Positions 8,882 through 18,820 of a DNA stretch of 64,000 nt are shown piece after piece. The stretch is taken from positions 25,516,059 through 25,580,058 of the forward strand of contig CM046832.1 in assembly GCA_025618425.1 (NCBI GenBank). Direction: 5' to 3'. Under the pieces are notes generated by a model that had not been told where the DNA came from, searched no databases, and worked only from the letters and a program-made list of their open reading frames with translations. How positions within the stretch are numbered: position 1 is the first letter of the stretch; every line of letters starts with the position of its first letter. This DNA is from Heliocidaris tuberculata. Lineage: Eukaryota > Echinodermata > Echinoidea > Camarodonta > Echinometridae. A program made the position numbers and the translations under genes.

Positions 8882-10390
8882 CTGTAGACGCCTGGTTGCT
8901 TGTTGGGAAGGATCTTGTCCTTGTGTGAGTGCAGGATAGAGTGGAGTTTCTTGGAGGATCGGTGTCTGACTTTGAAGTTGGCTTGAGTGAGGATGCGGTG
9001 TAGTTGGTGAGATGTCTTGCCTAGGTATGGGAGGACCACTGTGACGGGTTGGTTGTCGGTGGATTGGTGGTTGGTGGCTGTGTTTGTGTGCTGGTGCCGA
9101 GGTGGTTGAGTGGAGACCTTCGTCCTTGGGTACTGGTTGATGGAGGTGAGTGCGTTGGAGATGTGAGTGAGTTCCTGTTGGAGGTGGTCCTTGTCACTGA
9201 GTTGGTGGGCGCGTCTGATGAGAGAGTTGGGTACTGATTGCCGGATGGATGGGTGGTGGAAGGAGCGGTAGTTGAGGTATCGGTCTGTGTGGGTAGGTTT
9301 TCGGTAAACCTGGTGCGAGGGGAACCCTGATGTGGTCTTCTTGACGAGGACGTCCAGGAAAGGGATTGAGTCGTTGAGTTGGGTTTCCATGGTGAACTTG
9401 ATGTCTGGGTGCTGCTTATTGATGTGGTCGAGGAAGAGTTGCAAGTCCGTAGTGTCGTGGGGCCAGATGACGAAGGTGTCGTCCACATATCTGAGCCAGA
9501 GTGAGGGTTGCTTTTCGGCGGTCTTGAGTGCTTGGTGTTCGAAGTGCTCCATGAAGATGTTAGCGATGATAGGTGAGAGAGGTGAACCCATGGCGGCCCC
9601 TTTGAGTTGCTTGTAGTAGTTGGTGCGCCACTTGAAGGAGTTGGAGTTGAGGCAGGTGAGTAGAAGATCGTGGATCTGGTCTGGAGTGAGATTGGTTCTG
9701 GAGGCAAGGTTTGGGTCGGTGATGAGTCGTTGTTTGATGATGTCGCAGGCTTCAGTGACAGGTACGCTGGTGAAGAGAGAGACGACGTCGAAGCTGACGA
9801 TGGTGTCAGTGGGTTGGAGCTGGGTCTTGGAGATGATGTCGACGAAGTGCTGTGAATTGGTGACGTGGTGCTCAGTGAGACCTACAAGTGGTTGGAGTAT
9901 GGTAGCTAGGTGGCGTGCTGTGTTGTAGCTGGGGGATCCTCGGGTAGAAATGATGGGTCGAAGCGGCATGTCTGGTTTGTGTATCTTGGGTTGGCCGAAG
10001 AGGATGGGACATGTTCATGAGGATGGACAGAGTTGGAAGTAGAGTGGCTTGGGTAGGGCGTCGGTGCGGTGGAGTGCGAGAAGCTTCTGGTTAATTTTCC
10101 TTTCCATGGCGGGGGTTGGGTCGTGTTTGAGTTCTTGGTAGGTGTCGTTGTCCTTGAGTAGGTCGTTGATCTTGCTGTTGTAGTCCTGTTGGTCCATGAC
10201 GACCGTAGCGTTGCCCTTGTCTGCTTGGAGTATGTGGATAGTTTGGTTTTCGCATAGTTCCTTAACAGCTTGGTGTTCATCCTTGGTGAGGTTGGGTTTG
10301 GGTGGTTTGGCGTCGGCGAGGGCGTTAGCTACTTTGCGTCGGATTTCGTCGGCTGCTGTCTTGGAGAGAAATCGGAGTTTGGGTTCGACC
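8638..10390 (-). pseudogene. Penelope-like reverse transcriptase, with an in-frame stop
   Basis: The frame runs from about 10390 to 8638 with one in-frame TGA at 10015-10017. Upstream of the stop it reads LRFLSKTAADEIRRK and ADKGNATVVMDQQDY. Downstream it reads LFGQPKIHKPDMPLRPIIS, IVSFDVVSLFTSVPV, GAAMGSPLSPIIANIFMEHF, LRYVDDTFVIW, and PFLDVLV...VYRKPTHTDRYL. These are the ordered motifs of Penelope-clade reverse transcriptases, which resemble telomerase RT. The catalytic first Asp (SFDVVS) and the YVDD pair are retained. The PLPF start is not visible, so the 5' end is truncated. Past HSHKDKILPNKQPGVYR the frame leaves the family sequence at the endonuclease deletion. Confidence 0.9.
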
Positions 10391-10394
10391 TGTT

Positions 10395-10640
10395 GTGTAA
10401 CATTGCAGTATCGCGTCCAAGTAATTGAAAAGCAGTGCGGGCGTCGAACCGTACTTTCCGCCTAAAAAAAGGTTCTTCAAGCAGTCATCTTCCACGCTTC
10501 GCAGGGGTGGAGGGGGGGGGGGACTCCCCCTCCCTGCACCTACCCCTTTTACATACAGTGCAGTATTGCCCCGGAGTATTGTGTACAAATAATTGAAAAG
10601 CAGTCAGGGCGTCGAACTATAACTTTCCGCCTAAAAAATG
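10395..10640. repeat. Direct repeat of an AATTGAAAAGCAGT block beside the Penelope element
   Basis: GCAGTAT...AATTGAAAAGCAGT, followed by GGGCGTCGAAC and ACTTTCCGCCTAAAAAA, occurs at about 10409-10470 and again at 10558-10637. A G-rich/C-rich palindromic run (GGGGGGGG...CCCCC) lies between. The duplication flanks only one side of the retroelement as far as can be seen. Confidence 0.65.
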
Positions 10641-11339
10641 TTTGCTACGAGCCGTTATCTTCTCTCAAATTTGGTAAAACGTCAGAGCTTTCGCGCTGAA
10701 TTTTGAAAGTTTTGAAAGTGGCAATATGTGGGCAGCGCAATTTTTTGTAAATTTTCACTAAAAAATTAGAAGCTCGATTTTTTTTTGGTTTAATTTGTGA
10801 AAGACATCGGCAAATCCCACCCCCCGATATCGTGCCCTTGAGCCTTTGTTAGAATCGGACATACATGCCAACCGTCCCATTTTGAAATTTTTAGAACCAT
10901 AAAAAAAAACGGAACGTTCCGATTTTGGGAAAATAGTATTAATACTAGGCCTTAGTCAAAACGTTTAACCGGCGGTTAAACGAACGCAAGAAGGAAAACC
11001 TTTCAGCATTTCCCAGTTTCGTTTAACCGTTTTTTGTTAATGCAACAAGTCCTGATTTTCTTTTTGTTGGTCTTTTAATGTTTAAATCGGCGCGTTGACG
11101 CTGATATATTTTGATTAACCGTTTTTTAATGCAATTGCTACACGAGTGCTGTATTTGTTTTTATTAAATTATTTCAATATTTGGATCGTTAACGCCAAAT
11201 AACTCATTCCATGTTTCAATTCACTACCCACACTGATTTTTTTTATGAGTCAGTGTCAATCTATTTTCAACTGTCTTTTCCGTCAGTGCAATGAAAGTTA
11301 CAATATTAGTACTCTTTCTTCACCATTTATAATCGACTC
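10641..11339. other. AT-rich non-coding stretch
   Basis: Contains GTTTAACC/GGTTAAAC inverted motifs around 10965-11030 and 11115, but no coding sequence or defined element was recognised. Confidence 0.4.
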
Positions 11340-12145
11340 TCGTCTCGTAAAGTAAATCGTTTCGCCGCTGTTTCGTTAGCGTTTCATATTTCTTGAGGAC
11401 GACCCTCCATATTTATTTTTTATCGTCAGGTAAAGAAATAATTTGTCAAGTAAATCATTTCACCTCTGCTTCGCTAGCGGTTTATATATCTTGAAGACGA
11501 CCCGCCGAAATTATTTTCATCGTCAGGTAAAGAATTAATTTGTCAAGTAAATCATTTCACCTCTGTTTCGTTAGCGGTTCATTTTTTCTTGAAAACGACC
11601 TGCTGAAATTATTCTTATCGTCAGGTAAAGAATACATTCGTTAAGTAAATAGTTTCACCTCTGCTTCGCTAGCGGTTTATATCTTGAAGAAGACCCGCCA
11701 AAATTATTTTCATCTTCAGGTAATTAATTTGTCAAGTAAATAGTTTTACCTCTGCTTTGCTAGCGGTTTATATATCTTGAAGACGACCCGCCGAAATTAT
11801 TTTCACCGTCAGGTACAGAGAATTAATTTGTCAAGTAAACCGTTTCATCTCTGTTTCGTTAGCGGTTCATTTTTGTTGAAGACGACCCGCTGAAATTACT
11901 CTTATCGTCAGGTAAAGAATAAATTTGTCAAGTAAATAGTTTCACCTCTGCTTCGCTAGCAGTTTTTATCTTGAAGAAGACCCGCCGAAATTATTTTCAT
12001 CTTCAGGTAATTAATAAATTCGTCAAGTAAATAGTTTCACCTCTGCTTCGCTTCATTTTTCTTGAAGACGACCCGCCAAAATTATTTTCATCGTAGGTAA
12101 AGAATTAATTCCTCAAGTAAATCGTTTCACCTCTGTGTCCTGGAG
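11340..12145. repeat. Tandem array of about 8-9 units of 90-98 bp
   Basis: Each unit contains GTCAGGTAAAGAAT, TTGTCAAGTAAATC, TTTCACCTCTGCTTCGCTAG and CTTGAAGACGACCCGCCGAA. Unit starts (AAGTAAAT...) fall near 11350, 11450, 11547, 11645, 11736, 11835, 11933, 12028 and 12117. Units differ by scattered substitutions and short indels, so this is an older minisatellite. It alternates between CTTCGCTAGCGG and TTTCGTTAGCGG subtypes. Confidence 0.9.
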
Positions 12146-12479
12146 TTACTGTACCTCCTGCCAATGTATGTTCCGTTTTCTGAATTCCAAATGTTGGCAA
12201 GTATGGAATCGGGCTAAAATCTGAAGCTGTTGCTTCGATCGCGGTAAAGGACTGTCCTCTTCAAATTGCTTAAATTCCATGCAATTCTTGGGTAAAATTG
12301 AGAAAAAAATGAATTTGGATTTTCCATCATCAAAACCCCCCACAAAAAATAACTTTGTGGTTTTAAAGTAATATTTTGAGGGGCTAACATGTAAAAGTAG
12401 ATGGACAACAACAACAACAAAGTTTGGCGATATTTTTTTTTTCTTTCTTTCCTTCTTCCAACTCAACCCTTTCAGCATT

Positions 12480-12600
12480 TTGCATATTTTATTGATGATA
12501 CATAGATTTGTCAGATCTTTGCACCCAACACTGGTGTTATCGCTTGACAACATTGTTTTAAACATCGGCAATACCTTGTCTTTAACCTCTTGAAGGAGAA
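12480..12600 (-). CDS. Possible orphan exon (unrecognised protein)
   Basis: On the minus strand a pyrimidine-rich acceptor (TCTCTTCTCCTTCAAG) precedes a frame reading EVKDKVLPMFKTMLSS and CKDLTNLCIINKICKML. A plausible donor follows in AAAGG|GTTGAG. The surrounding open frame runs to 12146, but its later part is low-complexity (Lys-rich, then Val-rich) and looks non-coding. I do not recognise a domain. It may equally be chance; the neighbouring sequence gives no partner exon. Confidence 0.2.
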
Positions 12601-12609
12601 GAGACATTA

Positions 12610-12850
12610 CAGAATTATAAATGGAATATAAGAATGAGAAAACAAGGATGAAACATTAATATCAAAGATGTCGGACCCATGCTGCTCTCGCGGCTCATCT
12701 AAAACATCACGCTTGCACATAAACCCTCGTCCGTACTAGGGCATTTAGACTAGCTAGTCCGTTTCCCCTAGTCTCCGGTACGAATGCAGACGCAATGCTC
12801 CCCGCAATGGAGACGCGTCTTTTTGGACGATAGCGTGACATTTCCCGCGG
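12610..12850. other. Non-coding spacer before satellite S
   Basis: Contains short inverse motifs such as GACTAGCTAGTC and ACGCAATG/CCGCAATGGAGACGCGTC, but no gene. A CCCGCGGGCGGGA block at 12846-12857 marks the start of the satellite fragment. Confidence 0.4.
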
Positions 12851-12857
12851 GCGGGAC

Positions 12858-13190
12858 TGTGATGTCACGTCAATGTTGCATCAGTATTGCGTCAAAACGT
12901 CGTTCCAGTGTTCTGTCTATATCTCCAAAATAGCATGGTCAATCAAGTTGAACTTGGTACAGTTACCGTCCTTAACAGTCATCATCAAATCTACTGATAT
13001 ATCAGTGACGTCACATCAATGTCAGTGTTTCGTCGGTAGTGCGTCAAAACGTTTTGACATTAAGTCTATATCGCCTGAACGGCAATGAATCAATTTGAAA
13101 TTCGGTACAGTTATAGTTCTTAATAGTCATAATCAGGTCTGTGGATATAAACGAAGTCACATCAATGTTGCGTCAAGGCTTCTCACTTTA
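12858..13190. repeat. Satellite S fragment (about 2-3 monomers)
   Basis: Contains CTATATCTCCAAAA, CAAGTTGAACTTGGTACAG, ATATCAGTGACGTCACATCA and GTCTATATCGCCTGAACGGC. These match the alternating monomer types at 59400-61950. It starts after a CCCGCGGGCGGGAC block that resembles the edge of the 6586-7012 fragment. Confidence 0.8.
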
Positions 13191-14244
13191 ACGATGCATA
13201 TCATCCTGACGCTGGTAAAATAATTCATCTTTGATCATATCTTAAATGATGTTTGAAAATGAGTGTTCATAATAAAGGACATGACATTTGACTGGATAAG
13301 TCTGCTCGCTAATCTAACTCGCGAATCACATTTCTTGTCACTGAGGAGAAGGCATTTTTCGATGCTCCAGAATAAGTTTTAAAAATTCTGATTTTTATGA
13401 CGATGATGTCATTATTTTCTAATGACACAATGATGTTTGTTAGCTATCAACATTTAAACACATAAATTTAAACAAATAAAACAAATGTTGCTACATAAGT
13501 GTCTTTTTCAACGTTTCAAATATTGTACGAAATGTATTTGATTTCAGATAATGCGTATTCTGATTCCAAAATAAATTTCATACCCACGTGAAGCCTCCCT
13601 TCTTACTCGACGCCGTACGATTTATGTCAAGCTAGCTATAAGGAACAATGTTGCCTCTAATTTGTTATTCCGAGCCTAACTTACAAACACCAAGCAGCCA
13701 ATAACATCAGGAACATAAGCCATTGCCCACATCGAACCCCCTTACGCCACATGTGACTTACATGATGTTCAGTTGCTATGCGAAGTTAAACCAAATTTGC
13801 CAATATTAGACCAGTCATAGCACTGTAGTGTTTCCAGCAATTGACATGCGCAGGACATACGCTAGTTTTCACGCCAAATGTTTACTCATTCAGTTACAAT
13901 CGATGATCTCTACGGTTTTTCCATAGAGATCAGTGGTTGCAATGCGAAGCTCGAATGAACTTGCAGATATTGAACCAATCACAGCGATTTTATTTATGGA
14001 ATTTACCCATACTTGTCGTTTTGGCACTTTCGAAGAACGTTCAATAATTTGTGTGCCTGAGTTTTCTTATGAGATAATTTGCCGAATGAAGTTCGTGCCA
14101 GTGATGGAAACCCTTCCCAACTCGGGCTATATACCATGGTATATTGCAGCCAGTGATCTGACCCAGCTAGCTAGCACATCGGTGTGCTGTAATGACTGGA
14201 TTTTCAACCTGCAATTCCTTACAAATTACAGAGTATAAATGAAG
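13191..14244. other. Non-coding stretch
   Basis: A frame of 101 codons at 13933-14238 (+) has no recognisable domain. A short hairpin (GATCTCTA...TAGAGATC) lies at 13904-13930. No supported gene. Confidence 0.4.
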
Positions 14245-14452
14245 TCGCTATTTTGAGAACGAGAGTGGCAAGCTTGCTGGAAAAGTGGCAAGCTTACCGC
14301 AAGCTTGCACAAAAATGGTAAGCGTGCGGCAAGCTTGCCGGAAGAGTGGCAAGCTTGCTGGAAAATTGGCCAGCTAACCGCAAGCTTGCACAAAAATGGT
14401 AAGCGTGCGGCAAGCTTGCAGCAAGCTTGCAGGAAAATTGGCCAGCTTACCG
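14245..14452. repeat. AAGCTTGC-rich tandem repeat, left part
   Basis: Repeats of CAAGCTTGC and its relatives alternate with ACAAAAATGGTAAGCGTGCGG and GGAAAATTGGCCAGC. GCAAGCTTGC is itself a palindrome. The same repeat resumes at 15728 after the inserted element, so the array was split. Confidence 0.85.
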
Positions 14453-15470
14453 CAGAGATGCCAACTAGTACGATTTTATCGTATTTAGTACGATAAAATC
14501 AGTAAAATACGACAATACGATATTGCCTATAGAAAATACGATTTCCCGATTTTTTTACCCTTCTTCTTTTCTTTGAAAAATAAAACAATCAAAACCTCAT
14601 TTTGGGAGTTAATCGCACTGTTCTCACCAGGGAAACCTCTTTAAGAAAGCGATTGTGACAGGGGTATTTTATCGCCGATACAATTATATAGAAGTCCGTC
14701 GTATTTGTCTCACATTATTTTGTCTTAAGTACCCCCGTGTCAGTATTAGGAGTGGCACCCACCGTACTGCGATGCATAATTTATATATGTGCTGCATGCA
14801 AAAAAAAAACTAACTCAAACTCGCGGTTTCACCGAGCTCACCCCTAAATTCCAAGGCTGATTTTGGTCGTGCGTGACATTTTTCAGAACAGAAATTGTCA
14901 GAAACTGTATTTTTGGACTTGTTTGTCCCTATTTTGTCCCTATTTTCTCTGCATTTAGTTCAAAACTGATGAAATTATTCTCTATTCGCCAGTACTCCGT
15001 CATGACGCCGCCGGTACTCTGAGCTGTTCTCAACAGCCTCGGCTGCCTGAACTTCGGGGGAGGAGTCTGGCAGTAAATGCCTCACTTAGCTGCTTATTCA
15101 AAGAAATTTCATTTTTGGAAACACTTTACTTATCATTATTTATTTGAATACTGCATGTAATATTTGATGATAAATTCATCTCACAGTATATTTGAGTAGA
15201 TGAATGGCACAATCTTACCAAATTTAGACTCCCCCAAAATGAAACGTAAATTATATGTACTTCTGCGTTTTCAAAACACTTCTTTTATTTTTAAGGTATG
15301 AGAAAAACCACCATGGTGTGATAGTGTACTATATTTGTGAATGGTATAAAAAGCAAATTTAGTCTCTTCAGTTAACACATGCATATCCAAGGCTTCACCC
15401 AACCATACACTCACATACACACACACCCACACCCACACCCACAATAACAGTAAACATGAAAGAGGCACTT

Positions 15471-15505
<35 letters not shown>

Positions 15506-15721
15506 GCAGATTGAATGACAAGTGAGACACTTTAACAGTTTTTATGATTCAGTTTTTTTATCAGTAGATGTTCGTGAACACTTTCGGGTCCTTATTTTCA
15601 TGATTTACCGTGCTAATAATGCATGTCGCATTTTTTCGGTGAAAATCTGATTTTTCTATGGAAAATCTGATTTTTTAAGGTAACCAGTCTGTTTTTTTGT
15701 GTTGAGAGGTTGGCATCTCTG
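14453..15721. mobile_element. hAT-like non-autonomous DNA element (1.27 kb) splitting the AAGCTTGC repeat
   Basis: Terminal inverted repeats are CAGAGATGCCAACT at the left and GGTTGGCATCTCTG at the right. The flanking TTACCG occurs on both sides (14447-14452 and 15722-15727), and neighbouring uninterrupted repeat units read TTACCGCAAGCTTGC. CAGAG-type termini suggest the hAT superfamily, although 8-bp duplications are usual there and only 6-7 bp match. The interior has TACGATTTTATCGTA palindromes, a (CACACC)n run and a poly-T tract near 15473-15500, but no transposase. Confidence 0.7.
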
Positions 15722-15812
15722 TTACCGCAAGCTTGCACAAAAATGTTAAGTATGAGGCAAGCTTGCGGCACAGTTTCATGGGAAGCGCAAGCTTGCGGCG
15801 AGCTTGCACATT
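15722..15812. repeat. AAGCTTGC-rich tandem repeat, right part
   Basis: Continues the array of 14245-14452: TTACCGCAAGCTTGCACA, GAGGCAAGCTTGCGGC and GGCGAGCTTGCAC. Confidence 0.85.
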
Positions 15813-16488
15813 ACCAAATGTAAATTTATTGCTTAAAGATAGTAAAATATTTCAAAAATATCAAGAATGAAGAAATATGATATTCATCATGCATTTGGTC
15901 TGAGAACTCTGCCAGATAGGATTAATGTGATAAACTTTTATATTAAGACGATTTAAATCTGAGTGCAATATTGTTCCCATATGCATTTTTATCACTAGAA
16001 AACAAAAAAATGACTTGATCATTTCTTTGTATGCATATATTATAATTTGCTATTAAATATAATAATTATTATTCACACTTATAAAATGACAAACTATTTT
16101 GAGAAAAAAGTGATGCGAAATGAATCCCCTTATATGGTTCCCTCAGGCAAATTATAAGTGCTGATTTCAAATTTAAAAGAACTATAGATGACATAAACAT
16201 GGTTCAAATTGGTATCACATAATATGCATGATTCATTTGCATATTTCAACTTTCTACATAAAATGCTTCAATAGAATAGTCAATAGCAGATTTAGTTTCA
16301 TTCTAAAGCTCCAGAAATATTGGATATTCAGATAGCATCTGTGAAAAAAGGAAACACACCATTTCAATTATTAATTAATTACAATAATTATGAAAACACT
16401 GACCACTAAAATCGATGCAGTTTGGTACAAGATAATAATATGATATATAATACACAATTGTAAAAGCTCACTGTAGAAACTAACACTT
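15813..16488. other. AT-rich non-coding stretch
   Basis: About 70% A+T, no open frame and no recognised repeat. Confidence 0.5.
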
Positions 16489-16644
16489 AATTGCAAGCTA
16501 GCTGCAAGCTTGCGGCATGCTTAATGGCACGCTTATCGGCAAGCTTGCAGCTCTTTTATATATTTGGTACTATACGAGCTTGCGGCAAGCTTGCCGATAA
16601 GCGTGCCATTAAGCATGCCGCAAGCTTGCAGCTAGCTTGCAAGA
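16489..16644. repeat. Perfect hairpin built from AAGCTTGC repeats
   Basis: The left arm runs from TTGCAAGCTAGCTGC near 16490 to CGGCAAGCTTGC near 16549. The right arm (about 16583-16644) is its inverse, ending GCAGCTAGCTTGCAA. The arms are about 57 bases and look exact, with a loop of about 35 bases (TCTTTTATATATTTGG...). It shares vocabulary with the array at 14245-15812. Confidence 0.85.
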
Positions 16645-16975
16645 TAATCCTGATAATGTTCACAATGGATGGAGACTTGCGTCAAAGAAAATTGGACGAT
16701 TTCATATTGCATTATACATGGGATATTAACCCATAGGTTTAATACACGACAGGCAATCAGATTTTGCATAGGGTTGTACACAAACTACTTTACATTCTAT
16801 TACACATAACACGCAAAATAAAAAAAGTCTATTACATAGTTTGTGATATTATATGTTATAGTTGTCGAAGCAGATGGTAAAATAAAAGGCTAAAAGAAGA
16901 ATTTTTTTTTTTTTTAAACTAGAAATTTAATTCGTCACTGAAGGCGAATTAGGTGGTCTGTCGTGATTTTGATGA
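16645..16975 (-). mobile_element. Family H1 fragment with 3' end
   Basis: Contains the H1 block ATGGATGGAGACTTGCGTC, GGTTTAATACACGACAGGCA and CATAACACGCAAAATAAAAA, then AACTAG at 16917-16922, followed by the AATTCGTC/GGCGAATT hairpin and AGGTGGTCTGTC. The parts are not in the canonical order, so two partial copies appear joined. Confidence 0.7.
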
Positions 16976-17029
16976 CACCGAAAGACCTTTTGACATGTTG
17001 AAAATGATGTATCGGAACGGATAAGCCTC

Positions 17030-17690
17030 TCCGCACCCCTCTTCCGTCAGTGTCCATCTCGACAGATGCGTCCCTTCTGGGCTGGGGCGGCCATTGTGGA
17101 GACAAGATGATTTCGGGGATTGGTCTCATCTGCACACTCTTCCCCATATCAATGTGCTGGAAATGCTGGCGGCATTCATGTCGCTCCGCCATTTCAGGCG
17201 CACGATTGTGGGGCACTCCGTGCTTATCCTTACGGACAACACCACAGTTGCTGCCTACATCAGTCATCAGGGTGGAACTCGTTCAGTTTCCCTGAACTCT
17301 CTTACTGCCCAGTTATGGAGGTGGTGTCGGACAAACAACATTGTCCCGATAGCCTCTTACATTCCCGGACAAGAGAATCTTATAGCAGACTTTCTGTCCC
17401 GGGGCAAGTGTCTCGCATCCGAGTGGTCCCTCCATCAGGAGATTTTCGATCTTCTCCTCGCTACTTGGGAGCCGCTAGAGATCGATCTGTTTGCGACCAC
17501 TCTCAACCACCGTCTTCCGAGGTACTGTTCTCGGGTACGGGACCCGGAGGCTTGGGCACTCGATGCCTTCGCTCTCAATTGGGGACATTTTCGAGGGTAT
17601 GCTTTCCCTCCGTTTCCTTTGATACCGCTCTGCCATTGCCGCCATTCATGTTGGCTTTCCGGACGGCTCGGGAGTTTCTAGCTCCCATTA
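17030..17690 (+). pseudogene. DIRS-type RNase H domain with frameshift
   Basis: The frame starting near 17030 reads SISTDASLLGWGGHCGDK, then shifts near 17110 into DWSHLHTLPHINVLEMLAAF, LILTDNTTVAAYISHQGG, IPGQENLIADFLSRG, IDLFATTLNHRLPRYCSR and FALNWGHFRGYAFPPFPLI. These match DIRS RNase H landmarks: the first Asp in TDAS, the Glu in VLEM, the Asp in TDNT and the late Asp in IADFLSR. It degrades the RNA strand during reverse transcription. It is the same protein type as at 52596-53873, but from a different DIRS lineage. Confidence 0.88.
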
Positions 17691-17700
17691 CCTGACTAAG

Positions 17701-18427
17701 TTGCTGAGATCGTTTTTCTTACAACGACCAGCAAATCCAAGGCTGTCTCCTGCTTGGAGCCTTCCTAAGGTTCTGGATGCGCTATCAAAGCCTCCCTTTG
17801 AACCGATGAGCAAGGCTTCTCTCCATGTGACTGTCAAGACCATTTTTCTTATCGCCATAGCTTCAGGGCAAAGAAGAAGCTCTCTTCAAGCTCTTTGTAC
17901 CTCTCCTGGTCATATCCTTTGGAAAAGGCAAGGTGTTCGCCTTATCCTCAAGCCCTCCTTTGGAGCCAAAAACCAGACGGCTTCCTCGGATCGGTTGAGG
18001 TGTTTTTCAGCCTCCTGTCAGACTTCTCCTCAGTCAAGGAGGACAAAGTTTGGTGTCCGGTGACGGCGCTAAAATGGTACTAAGACAGAACCAAAGATTG
18101 CCACTCGGACGAGCAACTTTTTCTCATTACTCGCGAACCTTTCTCCCCTGCTTCTAGAGAATCCATCTCTAGGTGGATTGTCGAGGCCATCCAGGCCGCT
18201 GGCCCAGAGGCCCTTCTCGCGGATAGCAAACCTAGAGCGCATGATACCAGAAGCATTAGTACTTCTTGGGCACTTTTTCAGGGCATTGCCCTAGAAGACA
18301 TCTTGAGGGCCGCCTTTTGGCGGTCTCCTCTTTCACTTCTTTTTATCTGAAGGACATTCCTTCAAGAGAGGTGCAGTTTGCAACTTCGTCTTTGAGGGCG
18401 GCATCTTCTGCCATTGACCCCCGTTAG
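17701..18427 (+). pseudogene. DIRS-type tyrosine recombinase, degenerate
   Basis: Frame pieces include FLIAIASGQRRSSLQAL, carrying the first catalytic Arg, and then PRAHDTRSISTSWALFQG. The HxxR pair of the latter is the second part of the active site. The family ending FYLKDIPSREVQF follows in a shifted frame, with a stop at 18425-18427. An in-frame TAA interrupts it near 18081. These recombinases join circular cDNA to the chromosome without target duplication. Confidence 0.85.
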
Positions 18428-18469
18428 TCTTCTTCCCTTGGGACATGCCACCCCAGATTTTTATCCGTG

Positions 18470-18820
18470 CTAGTCTAGCAATAATAGGTAGATACATTAA
18501 TTTATTGTAGTAAATCAGTAAAATCATACCTGATTTTGTTATTTGCTAAATAAATTTATGTATCTACCTATGTCCCTCCCTCCGTCCCCTCTCCTTGCCC
18601 AACAACATGTCCTAAACGTTGTCTCTGGCAGCTCGTTAGAGGAAGATGGCGGGCGTGCGCTCACGCATGTGACTATGGGAAGGTGTCATACGGGGGTGGG
18701 GCGTGCGCGAATGTGACTTTTAGTTTCTCGGTGGTAGCGTAGTTTGGACCAAACTAGCAATAATAGGTAGATACATAAATTTATTTAGCAAATAACAAAA
18801 TCAGGTATGATTTTACTGCT
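18470..18820. repeat. Inverted repeats at the DIRS 3' end
   Basis: AGTAAAATCATACCTGATTT with TTTGCTAAATAAATTTATG and ATCTACCTAT (18515-18572) is inverted at 18760-18817. A further shorter copy of AGCAATAATAGGTAGATACA lies at 18477-18498 in the same orientation as the outer one. The arrangement is that of a terminal inverted repeat plus an internal complementary region. Confidence 0.75.

Larger units (their letters stand above)
8035..10390 (-). mobile_element. Penelope-like retroelement, 5'-truncated and inactivated
   Basis: On the minus strand, from about 10390 to 8040, lie an N-terminal conserved region, a reverse transcriptase with YVDD, a damaged GIY-YIG endonuclease half and a proline-rich tail. 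The 3' region contains the hammerhead-like motif. GC content and codon use (about 55-60% GC) differ sharply from the AT-rich neighbourhood. It is dead: an in-frame stop lies at 10015-10017 and a deletion removes the endonuclease core. No complete long terminal repeat pair was recognised. Confidence 0.85.
16976..18820 (+). mobile_element. DIRS-like tyrosine-recombinase retrotransposon, 5'-truncated
   Basis: Plus-strand RNase H (17030-17690) and tyrosine recombinase (17701-18427) regions are followed by inverse repeats. TAGGTAGATACATAAATTTA at about 18766-18785 is the reverse complement of sequence near 18550-18572, and similarity continues through AATCAGGTATGATTTTAC. Such a 3' inverted arrangement is characteristic of DIRS-group elements. 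The reverse transcriptase and gag parts are absent. Several frameshifts and stops show the copy is dead. Confidence 0.85.

Noticed and set aside
9021..9707. 228-codon minus-strand frame, Ser/Thr/Pro-rich
   Set aside because: It overlaps the Penelope RT in another frame and has no domain; the RT frame explains the sequence.
9049..9928. Plus-strand frames across the Penelope RT
   Set aside because: Antisense to a clear RT; no domain in these frames.
11340..12145. CRISPR-like regular repeats
   Set aside because: The whole 97-bp unit is repeated with no unique spacers; it is a minisatellite in a eukaryotic setting.
13933..14238. 101-codon plus-strand frame as a gene
   Set aside because: No domain, no splice or start context, and it ends next to a tandem repeat; kept only as a mention in the stretch description.
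16935..17295. Minus-strand 110-codon frame and plus-strand shadow frames over the DIRS RNase H
   Set aside because: The RNase H motifs are on the plus strand; the others are shadows.
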